Shown in pieces: positions 47,214 through 56,032 of a DNA stretch of 64,000 bases. Below the pieces are notes generated by a model. That model did no database searches. It was not told where the DNA came from and saw nothing but the letters and a program-made list of their open reading frames with translations. Made by a program: the position numbers and the translations under genes. How positions within the stretch are numbered: position 1 is the first letter of the stretch; each line of letters begins with the position of its first letter. The DNA lies in assembly GCA_032622095.1 (NCBI GenBank), contig CP136069.1:124949450-125013449 (forward strand). The letters run 5' to 3'. The stretch comes from Siphonodentalium dalli. Lineage: Eukaryota; Mollusca; Scaphopoda; Gadilida; Siphonodentaliidae.

Positions 47214-50200
47214 TATTGTATAGCGCAGGAAATTCACTCATGATATGACCTCTCATAAGGATTTATGAAAATACATGTATGGTTCCATGAGGGTAAATTA
47301 AAATATGGTCACACCCAGAGAGGGTTAATTGAAATATGGTCCGATGAGGGTAAATTAAAATATCACATCACGGTTTTAAAAAATATGGTCCTATGAGGGT
47401 TAATTGATATATGGTCTAATGGGGGATAATAAAAAATATGGTCACATGATGGTTAATTAAAATTGTACCCTGATTCTTAATTAAAATATGGTCACATGAG
47501 GGTTAATAAAAATATGGACCCATGGGGGGGGGGGGGGGGTAATTGAAATATGGTCCCATTGTGAGGGTTAATTAAAATTCAAGTATGATGTCATCGGTGT
47601 TTATTAAACTACGGTCCCACTGGGGTGAAATACAATATAGTCCCATGAGGGTCAATTAAAAATGGTCCAATGAGGACTAATTATAATAAGCACAGGGCTC
47701 CCCCATGAGGATCAATTAAAACATGGTCCCAGAAGGGGGGGGGGGGGTAATTTCTGAACATTCTTCAATTCATATAGCATTCTTATATACCCCCAGTACA
47801 CATAAATAAAAATGTTGTTTATAATTAGGCCACATTGTATATTAAACAACCAATGTGAAGTGTTAGTGTTGGAACTTTTCTTATTAACATCTCTATGCAT
47901 AGCTCCGATATATTCCGCATACAAAGAAATGAAAAGTCAATATTTACAAACAGCACGAAGGAGTAACGTGGGAATTGGTTAATAAATACCATCCCAATTC
48001 ATTTGGAATATAACATGCCGATATTTGTCTCGTATAACTAAATGAAAAAGTTCACTAAAACGATATTAAATAACATTTTAAACACCGATATAAACACACA
48101 CCGTCTAGGATTCATGTTCGAATTAAAGTTCTTATACAATCATCAAATCCCCGTGCAGTATAATAGTAGATAGCATTCCGATTTAATTCCGATTTAATTC
48201 ACGCGAATTCCCGTTAGAATTAATCGGCTCGCACTTCTTGGCATGCTAATAACAAACCATGTGTCAATCATGCATGTCTCGAGAGACGCCCGCTGCATGA
48301 AATAATAATGTAAACGACAATAAACGAAATTGAAATTCCCAACTACACCTTTTACCGGACTCGGCCTCGGGGGGTCGCACTACAACTTTTAATGTGTCAT
48401 AAAAATCCCCATTTCTATAAATAAAACGCCCATGCGTCCTTTGAATACCAAGAAACAGTAGCTCTGATTATACACCCGGATGGCGAAATAGCGTTATTTA
48501 AGGTGCACACACCACTCCGGATCGGACAGCATATACTGCACCAACGACAACATGCCTGGACAAATGTTGTAATGTGCCGGGGAAGTCGGCATTTGGCATT
48601 CAGTGGTTTCGAATGAGACTTTTCAGCCTGACAATCTTGGTATCTGAGAGTGTGGCACGGTGGACCATGGGGCCACGGTGGATTATTGGCTTTAAAAAAA
48701 AATCAGTTTGGAGGATATCCCTATATATGATGTCATCGGTGGGCCCCTATGTGTTGGTATCTGGATTTATAAGTCGGCTCCGCGCGAAGTCGGCCCCATA
48801 TGAAGATGGCCCTGAGCACGAGGTGGGAGTTGAATGAAGACTTAATGCGGCTTAATTTGACTGAGTTCTGATTTATGTTAGAATACCCACAGGGGCCTGT
48901 AACGCGCTCCGCTGCCATCCCCATTTTGCACTGCCCATATATACGCAGCCTCTATACGCGCCTGCTTCACGTTTATGGTCCTTATTAACACCACCGGTGT
49001 ATGCTGTGCTTGAGATTTTAGAAAGCTGTGGGCGCTGACATTAACAGTGGGTGTTTTATTTATAGAATGGGAAATTTCGGTTTATTTAAAAGTCGAACTA
49101 CGCGACCAGGAGGCCGAGTCCGGTAAAAGGTGTAGTTGGGAATTTCAATTTCGTTTATTGTCCTTTACATTATTATGTCAATAATGTTGAGTTTTGGTTT
49201 GTGACAAGCTATGTCAATTACCAATAAAAAAATTTAAAAGATAATTTGTAAGTCTTATATTTCAACTTTTATATATATTTTTCGTTCTGCAGCCCACTGA
49301 TGGTTGTGGTCGGAGACGGCCGATTCGGCCGCCGTTTCGTTAATTAGGTGCTGTTTGTTATTTCGGCCAATTTGGCCGTTTACTTCATGTCTGTTTTTCA
49401 TCTGACGTGTGTGTCGAATAAATGATGTGGAGGATTTATGTAAATGTTAGCCCAAACTACATTTCCAAGTAACGATGGTTTTGTTGTTTATTTTGAGGAC
49501 TAATACCGCGTCAGATGAATTCAGCCCAAATATGTTAACAGTTGTCGTGTAAAACATTCGGCAGTAGGTTAGCGTTATTTAGTATTTGTGGATGTCCTTT
49601 AACATGGGGAAAATAGACTACTGCGCTTGAACGAGCATGTGAATTTGTCGTTTTTAATGTATAGCAACTTGATAATCAATAACAGAGGCATTCTCTGTCA
49701 AATATGGTCGCTCTATTTACGGTATTAATTGCGGAACTTTCTAAAGTAAACTACGCGTAAACGGATACATACGGTAAATTATAGAAGGTGCCGGAATCGG
49801 CCTAATCGCCCCAGGGCCAACTCGCCCCAGTCGACGTGTGTCAATTCGGTACCTACTATAACATGTACCCGAGGATGAGTCCGGCTCGGAATAAAATATG
49901 TATACGGGTGTTATATAGCGTTTTGTCCGTTGTTTCTCAATGAATATTATTGAAATTTGGTGTATATGTCCGGGCTGGGACATGGAATACAACAACGTTT
50001 GAATTGTTTTTAAATTTACAAATTTGTTGATTTTATTAAAAAAAAAATTCGTTCTGAAAACACACTATAAAGTGTATATAATATAATAACGAACACGAGA
50101 CATACATAATTTATAAACTGTTAACAAAAGATATCAAATTCAATACATGACAAAGATGACTCAGTGGAGTTTATAAAGTGAACATAAAAACATTGAGGTA

Positions 50201-51638
50201 AGAATCTTTTTAAGGAATGCAACTTTATTTAATGATAATAAACACATAAATTAAAATAACAAACATGAGACATACATAATTTATAAACTGTTAACAAAAG
50301 ATATCAAACTCAATACATGACAAAGATGACTCAGTGAAGTTTATAAAGTGAACATAAAAATATTAAGGTAAGAATCTTTTTAAGCATTACCAAACCGTTT
50401 AGCACAGACTACAGTCCACTTCACTCATCCGATCATCACCAAACTTCATATTTATCTTGATATTGATCTATCAGATGAGAGCTATCAAATATTTTTTTAA
50501 TTTCATAGGAAAAAATGGTCGCCAGCGGCCATATTGCATTTACGTTATATGTTATCGCGTTATGTCGATATCTAGTATTACTTAGAAATTTCACCTTTCC
50601 AGATTCATAATTGCTCCATTGACTGTAACAGATGAAATTATTCCCCTCTTCGGATAGAGTGTCACTGAAACTTTATTTTGTCAGACTGTCTGTATAATCA
50701 CTGATTATATATGGCAATAATCTGTAATAAGATGTAGCACTATTTTATTTTATATTTACACGCATGCTGTTTTTATACAACAATTCGAATCCCCCCTAGA
50801 TCATCATGTGATCGACCATACATCGCGCGAGGACCTGGTTGAATGAAGGGGGGTTTTATGGATCACTTCTGTCCTCAAGCTAGATTATACTTATGACATT
50901 TAATGGCATTTTTCCTAACGTGGAGGGTTAGATATGCTTGAGAAACCACCACTCTTTAATTCACACCAAGTTCTCAGCTGTCATGAACCCATAGCCATGA
51001 TATATGGTTTATTTTATGTATACTAGTAATATAGTTATTTTCAGTACCTTTATATACCAGTACTGTGTATAACAATGCATATAAATTAATCAATGTATAC
51101 ATGTATATTGATTCAACGGATTCAGTGGTTTTGTCCATCAGTCTATCAAATTTGCGGGGAAAACATGGCCACAAGCAGTACACCCTGCTAAATTTCGAAT
51201 TTGAATCAATTGGCGCACCCTGCAGCCAGCTTTTATTGGAGAACTTTTTCTCATGTGGATATTTTGGGTCACCGCTAGATGTGAGCCATATTTTGTTCTC
51301 AAACTGTCCTTGTGAAGACATCACTGCCAGCGGTGATCTTCAATTTTACTATTTTTATGGCTAAATAATTTGGTTGATCCTACAGACGACACCCCTTGTC
51401 CGATCGTCACCATATTCCACAATGATCTTCTGGATAACCAGCGTGAGAGTAATCTAATTTTCCCGAATTTCGTTAAAAAACATTACCACAGGCAGCAATT
51501 TGGTATCTTACTCTTTGATCCTCTTTTGCATGACTGAATTGTTTAGCAACTGTACAGACATATCCCTCATCTGATAGTCACCAAACTTCATATTGATCTT
51601 CGGGCTGACAACTAGATGGGAGCTATCGAATGCTTTGA
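47214..51638 (+). repeat. Segmental duplication block B, copy 2
   Basis: Second copy of 37,025-41,420, offset 10,189 bp at its start and about 10,228 bp near its end. It contains the minisatellite (47,275-47,750) and the 170-bp tandem repeat (about 50,090-50,386). Confidence 0.9.
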
Positions 51639-52956
51639 TTTTTTTTTTTGGAGGGGGGGGGGGGGGGGGTACCCAAACCGAAGAAAACAGTTTTTTTCCA
51701 CCCTGTGTCTGCAGTTTTTTCCGCCCCCCCCCCCCGGTCAGGATGGTGTTAATGGCCATGAAACGTCACCGGAGTGTATATTTGATGGTTCTAGATACAC
51801 AGGATGAAGTTACTTCGCATGATCACCTTCAAAATCGGTTGAATTTACCTCAATACAAACAACCAGTTTTGGCGGTGCAGATGAATGGGGTAGATGAAAT
51901 ACACGATGATGGTGTATATGAATCTAGACTTGGTGGTGTCGAGGAACGTCGTGATATACTAATACAAATGGCCATAATCGAAAGCTGTCATCTTCATCCA
52001 GTTCTCAAGACATAGCAGATGTACTAGATGTATCTGCGATCCGGCTCAATTATGGACATGGATGTCGTGTCTTATCAGAATTCTACACCACAGTAGCTAT
52101 TCCCGCCTGTCTAATATTAATGACGTGATGTCACTTGCCTAATAATGACCACTAATTTGGAGAACACGAAAAATATCTTTTCTTTTATATTCTGGTAAAT
52201 AAATTGAGAGAGAAAATTGTTCATTTGGATGGATACCAGATATATCATGTTTCGGAAAACCAAAAACCCATAATATACGTTAGTATTGGAATAGGTTCGA
52301 AATTGAAATAATGAAACAAGCAGAAAACCAAATTATATAATTGCCTCATAAGAAGTCATATTTGACCCCGACATTGAGACAATCTACAGGGGAATGCGTG
52401 GTACAATAGGTATATAGATATAATATTATTTCATGAAAAATGACCGGTTAATGCTCGATTAGATATGCATAATAAGCCACTCTAAACACCACAAGGATGT
52501 GTGATCTTAATGTAAATATAAACTCCACACTAAGATATTTTGGTCCCAAATTGGTAATGTTCCATGATAATGTATGTTTTGTGAATCAACTGAAGCTCTA
52601 GTCGAATGTCACATGGTATTCTTCTTAAAAATGATGCCTTAGCTACAATTAATAGACATATTGTATAATTAAAGCATGGTTATGACACTCCATTGCAGGG
52701 GCAATCAATTCGATTTAGGAGAGCGCACACATCTCAAACGAAAACTTAAAAGTGGAAAAGTGTCACAGCCAGAGGGGCCAGCGAGAAACCCATTTCCTGT
52801 GAGAAAATTTCACCGTGTCCATGCAGGAATGAAAAATATTTGCAGACATCAGGCGGGGATTAAACTTTCAGATATATATAAAGAATAAACACACGATAGG
52901 TATAATATCTATTGCCCTTCCTGTTTACCCCAACTCGTCGGAAAGAATGGTTATAT
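51639..52956 (+). repeat. Segmental duplication block A, copy 3 (truncated by the Polinton)
   Basis: It matches A2 from the poly-T/poly-G tract to 'gtcggaaagaatggttatat'. A1 and A2 then continue 'actctgcatttcgtg', whereas here unrelated sequence begins at 52,957. It carries the third identical copy of the 70-codon frame (52,676-52,888). Confidence 0.85.
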
Positions 52957-53518
52957 GCTGCATAACGGCTGGTTTGGGGGGTAAAGGTACATTATAGAAG
53001 TACATTGGAAGTATGGGTACATATTCTACTGCCCTATTGTCTTCCGACATCAAAGGAGATCAAAGGAAAGTACCCCGCCCCCGCACCGTATGACGTAACG
53101 ACGTTGTATGTAAACAAAGATCAAAGTACCACCGCCCCCGCACCGTATGACGTAACGACGTTGTATGTAAACAAAGATCAAAGTACCACCGCCCCCGCAC
53201 CGTATGACGTAGCGACGCGTGGGTGTTTGAGTATACGCGTGTGTGTATTTGTATACGTCACGGTTGTGTGGGGGGTCCTTCTGTATATGGATGTGTACTT
53301 CGTGGGTGTGGCTATTTGACAATGGTCGTATACGCTTTCGGGCCCTTGAGAACTGTACAATGGGCAATCGTATACTTCCGTCATCGAAGTACGTCGTGTA
53401 TACTGTTCATCAGGTACGAAGTATATTTGACAATGATGGTGTACCCCCGCGGGTGTATCCCTCAGGTGTGCTTATCAAGAATTAATAAGGATGATCCAAG
53501 TACCTCTGCGTTATAACC
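52957..53518. other. Presumed left terminal region of the Polinton
   Basis: About 560 bp between the host junction and the first gene, more GC-rich than the flanks, with the 57-bp tandem array and many GTATAC/CGTATAC words (around 53,229, 53,251, 53,328, 53,368). Polintons have long terminal inverted repeats, so this is where one is expected. Without the right end it cannot be proved. Confidence 0.55.
53066..53217 (+). repeat. Three tandem 57-bp units with CRE-like TGACGTAA
   Basis: The units start near 53,077, 53,134 and 53,191 ('gcccccgcaccgtatgacgta'). TGACGTAA occurs at 53,091-53,098 and 53,148-53,155, and TGACGTAG at 53,205-53,212. The octamer resembles the binding site of CREB/ATF factors. 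Position at the element end, ahead of the plus-strand gene block, would suit an enhancer; this is inference. Confidence 0.85.
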
Positions 53519-53755
53519 ATGGACAGTGATCATACTTCGGAAAAGTGGCAGTTAATGGGTCACAAAGTCCCCAGATCCGAAATAGTTTATTTCTGTCAAA
53601 TTATCATTCTGTACACCATCATAATCACGTCTATCGTCAATTTATCTATAGGACACGAGGCATCGACATTATGGACTAGTCTCCTTTCGTCATCGGCGGG
53701 GTATCTATTACCAGCTCCTTATATACGTAAAAGCGTCACATCTGCGGCGGTATAA
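53519..53755 (+). CDS. Small Polinton membrane protein
   Basis: A 78-residue protein with a short charged N-terminus (MDSDHTSEKWQLMGHKVPRS), one hydrophobic segment (YFCQIIILYTIIITSIVNLS, residues about 29-48) and a second hydrophobic stretch ending LWTSLLSSSAGYLLP. I recall this pattern (hydrophobic segment, then LWxSLLSSxxGYLLP) as a conserved small gene of animal Polintons; its function is unknown to me. The start gives the whole pattern and no upstream in-frame extension is evident. It is the first gene of the plus-strand block, 35 bp before the TBP-like gene. A membrane role in exit or entry is a guess. Confidence 0.75.
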   Translation: MDSDHTSEKWQLMGHKVPRSEIVYFCQIIILYTIIITSIVNLSIGHEASTLWTSLLSSSAGYLLPAPYIRKSVTSAAV

Positions 53756-53757
53756 AG
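53751..53757 (+). promoter_or_regulatory. TATA-like box before the TBP-like gene
   Basis: TATAAAG overlaps the last codons of the membrane-protein gene and lies 40 bp before the TBP-like start codon, a normal distance for a TATA box with a very short leader. Confidence 0.4.
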
Positions 53758-53790
53758 AAAGAATGTGATACAGCTTCGTGTCATTTATCA

Positions 53791-54306
53791 ATGATGGTAC
53801 GTATAACGAACATCGTGTGTTCCAGCCACTTAGGTTATGCTGTCAACATAGTTGGCTTAGCGGAGTCATTGTGTAATGTGATATATCAGAGAGGATTCAT
53901 AATGTGGAAGCACCGTTCCATAGGTGGTTGCTGTTGGATTTATAACACGGGAAAAATAATGTGTATGGGTGCAGCATCGCACGTCCAGGACGGTAGGAAT
54001 AGACTGAGAAAGTACGCCAGAATCATTCAAAAAATGGGTCATCATGTGCGATTGTCACAAGTGCGAATAGTGACAATGTCTGCGGTACACAAGTGCGGTA
54101 AATTATCAGCAGAGGCCATCGTGCGATACATGGACGGTAAATACCATCCGGAAATCTTTCCGGCAGTCACCTTCTATGAACGAGGCATCCACTTCGCTTG
54201 CCACATGAGCGGCACAGTGCTAATAACGGGCATTAAGAAACCGTGTCAGCTTAATAACATCGTGCATCCGAAAATATTGGAGTTGGAGTGCTGTTGCCAT
54301 GGATGA
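53791..54306 (+). CDS. TATA-binding-protein-like protein
   Basis: 171 residues, the size of a bare TBP core. Two TBP-like half repeats are visible. Half 1 has ITNIVCSSHLG (5-15), TGKIMCMGA (53-61) and KYARIIQKMG (74-83); half 2 has YHPEIFP (118-124) and SGTVLITGIKK (140-150). These align in order with the TBP signatures for the strand-turn 'GK+xxTGA', the 'KYARxxQKLG' helix and 'YEPELFPG...SGKVVLTGAK'. Of the four DNA-kinking phenylalanines of TBP, two look kept (F36, F123), one is Tyr (Y51) and one appears to be His (H138). Some DNA viruses carry TBP-like factors for their own promoters. It probably directs RNA polymerase II or a decoy complex to the element's genes (inference). Its stop overlaps the integrase start by 8 bp. 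An alternative start is Met2. Confidence 0.85.
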   Translation: MMVRITNIVCSSHLGYAVNIVGLAESLCNVIYQRGFIMWKHRSIGGCCWIYNTGKIMCMGAASHVQDGRNRLRKYARIIQKMGHHVRLSQVRIVTMSAVHKCGKLSAEAIVRYMDGKYHPEIFPAVTFYERGIHFACHMSGTVLITGIKKPCQLNNIVHPKILELECCCHG

Positions 54307-55372
54307 ATATCTGCAATCGTTATATTATGATCCGGGCAAGCCGGGGAGTTTCGGAGGAGTCGAAAAGCTGTACGAGGCTGTCAAAGCGGAGGGAACACGC
54401 TCTATAAGCCGCAAACAAATTCGTGAATGGTTAAGCTCGCAAGAAACTTACTCGCTGGTTAGACCAGCCAGGCGTAAATTCCCCAGGAGCAGAGTGATCG
54501 TCGAGGGAATCGATTCAATGTGGGATGCCGATTTGGCAGATATGACGGCTTCTGGTAGTCGTTACAAATATATTTTGGTTATTATCGACGTATTTTCAAG
54601 ATTCGCTTGGTGTCGCTCGTTGTTAAAGAAAGATGCCAAACACGTCGGTGAGGCATTCTCAGACGTGTTCGGAGCACAAAGCCGTAAACCGAAAATTCTA
54701 CGAACTGATAAGGGGACAGATTTTAACTCTAGACCCGTGCAAAGAATACTTAAAGAACGAGGAATCAAATACTTATCAACGGAGAACGAAACTAAAGCGA
54801 ACTACGCAGAGAGACTGATAAAGACTTTGAAAACCAAGATATACAGATACCTAGTTCACAACAACGTACTCGATTATTCCGAGGTTTTGCAGGCTGTGGT
54901 AAATAGCTACAATAATACTGTTCACAGATCCACCGGTTTCACACCCGTATCGGTTAGCACGGACAACGAATCGGAAGTGCGTTATGAACAGAAAAGACTT
55001 CTAGGGCATAAACAACCAAAGTTGAAAAAGTATAAGTTGAAAGTCGGCGACAGGGTGCGAATATCCCACGTTAAAGACGTGTATGACAGAGAATTCTACA
55101 AGAAGTGGACTGGTGAAATTTTCGCGATAGTTCGGCGATACAGAAGAGGTGGTGTCAACGTTTACAAGTTGTCTGATTGGAACGAAGAAGATGTGACAGG
55201 CTCATTTTATGAACAAGAATTACAGTTGGCGACGATCAACTCTGACACTTTATACAGAATAGAGAAAGTTCTAAGGAAAAACAGAGGGAAGGTACTCGTT
55301 AGGTGGCTTAATTGGGGGCCAAAATACGATTCTTGGATACCCGAAATTGACCTAGTTAAATACGGACAATGA
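54299..55372 (+). CDS. INT: Retroviral-type integrase with C-terminal chromodomain
   Basis: It joins element ends to host DNA and makes the target duplication. 357 residues: an N-terminal helical part (1-65); an rve catalytic core with D78 (in MWDADLADM), D137 (in LRTDKGTDF) and E171 (in NYAERLIKTLK), so the DDE triad is complete; an SH3-like segment (KLKVGDRVRISH, about 246-257, and KWTGEIFAI); and a chromodomain at the end (YRIEKVLRKNRGKVLVRWLNWG...DSWIP in part, about 319-357). A chromodomain on Polinton integrases could steer insertion to marked histones. It overlaps the TBP-like gene by 8 bp and the next gene by 4 bp (ATGA), so the plus-strand block is tightly packed. No disruption is seen; the enzyme looks functional. 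Confidence 0.95.
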   Translation: MDEYLQSLYYDPGKPGSFGGVEKLYEAVKAEGTRSISRKQIREWLSSQETYSLVRPARRKFPRSRVIVEGIDSMWDADLADMTASGSRYKYILVIIDVFSRFAWCRSLLKKDAKHVGEAFSDVFGAQSRKPKILRTDKGTDFNSRPVQRILKERGIKYLSTENETKANYAERLIKTLKTKIYRYLVHNNVLDYSEVLQAVVNSYNNTVHRSTGFTPVSVSTDNESEVRYEQKRLLGHKQPKLKKYKLKVGDRVRISHVKDVYDREFYKKWTGEIFAIVRRYRRGGVNVYKLSDWNEEDVTGSFYEQELQLATINSDTLYRIEKVLRKNRGKVLVRWLNWGPKYDSWIPEIDLVKYGQ

Positions 55373-55758
55373 GGCTATATATTTCCAGTGATAAATATCA
55401 AGTATATTTTCCAGACAATGAGGCCGGTGATTTTACTTTACCTCTACCATCGAACTTGCATTTGAATAGCGAATGGACCGTCACCTTGGAACAAATATCT
55501 ATGAAACCAAAACCACATAACAGAATAATTTACGTATGCTGCGATATTTGTCAAGATTCTAGACTGCCAACACACTCATTGCAGGTCCTAAGGGCTATAT
55601 ACGAGGATGTCGCGGGAGATTTCACCGGAGGTATCCCAATCCCTGTCGCAGGAGGACCTTCAAACTTTATAAGGATCTATCTGCTGGATGAGAATTTGAG
55701 AAGAATAGAAATTGATTCATTGGATTGTTGCTTGTTACTCAGCGATGGTCGGGACTAG
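55369..55758 (+). CDS. Minor capsid (penton-like) protein
   Basis: 129 residues. The N-terminus has the pattern of Polinton minor capsid proteins: F-P-x(4)-GDFTLPLPSNLHLNSEWTVT followed by LEQI, then IIYVCCDICQDS and a late LRRIEIDSLDC. In Polintons this single jelly-roll protein is thought to form the pentons at capsid vertices. 129 residues is at the short end of what I recall for the family, and the last strands may be reduced. The ATG overlaps the integrase stop (ATGA, 4 bp), and the end overlaps the basic-protein start by 14 bp. Placement directly upstream of the major capsid gene supports the call; an alternative is an unrelated small structural protein. Confidence 0.7.
   Translation: MRLYISSDKYQVYFPDNEAGDFTLPLPSNLHLNSEWTVTLEQISMKPKPHNRIIYVCCDICQDSRLPTHSLQVLRAIYEDVAGDFTGGIPIPVAGGPSNFIRIYLLDENLRRIEIDSLDCCLLLSDGRD
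55667..55674 (+). promoter_or_regulatory. TTATAAGG box upstream of the basic-protein gene
   Basis: TTATAAGG, 70 bp before the start codon at 55,745 and inside the minor capsid gene. It belongs to a set of such boxes in this element (55,961; 58,107; 58,788). Confidence 0.35.
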
Positions 55759-56032
55759 ATATTATTACGATACGGTGCACAGAGTGTATCTGCCGATGGT
55801 GTCCAGCAAAAAGGGTGTGACAAAAGTGAAACCTAATCTTCGGAAAAGTAAGGTCACTAAGAAGAAAATAAAACCTAAAAAAGGTGGAAAAATGAACAAA
55901 TCTCTGAAGCGCGAAAAAAAAAACCACAACCAACCAGGGCGGTTCATGAAGAAGTCAAAAGTTATAAGGGGAAACAGACCCCCGGATGTTTTTGATAAAA
56001 ATGGAAAAGCTACCCATATTCGGAGAAGTTGA
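55745..56032 (+). CDS. Lysine-rich basic core-like protein
   Basis: 95 residues from MVGTRYYYD. About a third are Lys or Arg (22 K, 9 R), with stretches VTKKKIKPKKGGK and SLKREKKNHN, and a tyrosine-rich start. The composition is that of a DNA-condensing virion core protein, like the small basic pX/mu protein of adenoviruses and its proposed counterparts in adintoviruses. A homology claim would need a search. An in-frame ATG at 55,712 lies deep inside the minor capsid gene and gives an atypical hydrophobic start, so 55,745 is preferred. The end overlaps the major capsid frame by 47 bp. Confidence 0.6.
   Translation: MVGTRYYYDTVHRVYLPMVSSKKGVTKVKPNLRKSKVTKKKIKPKKGGKMNKSLKREKKNHNQPGRFMKKSKVIRGNRPPDVFDKNGKATHIRRS
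55961..55968 (+). promoter_or_regulatory. TTATAAGG box before the major capsid gene
   Basis: TTATAAGGGG ends 17 bp before the ATG at 55,986 and 32 bp before the second in-frame ATG at 56,001. If it is a TATA element, transcription starting about 30 bp downstream would favour the 56,001 start. Confidence 0.4.

Noticed and set aside
53005-53319. 104-codon plus frame with a repeated APAPYDVTTLYVNKDQSTT peptide
   Set aside because: The peptide is the 57-bp tandem unit, which is divisible by three, so it stays open. Minus frames repeat in the same way. No protein evidence.
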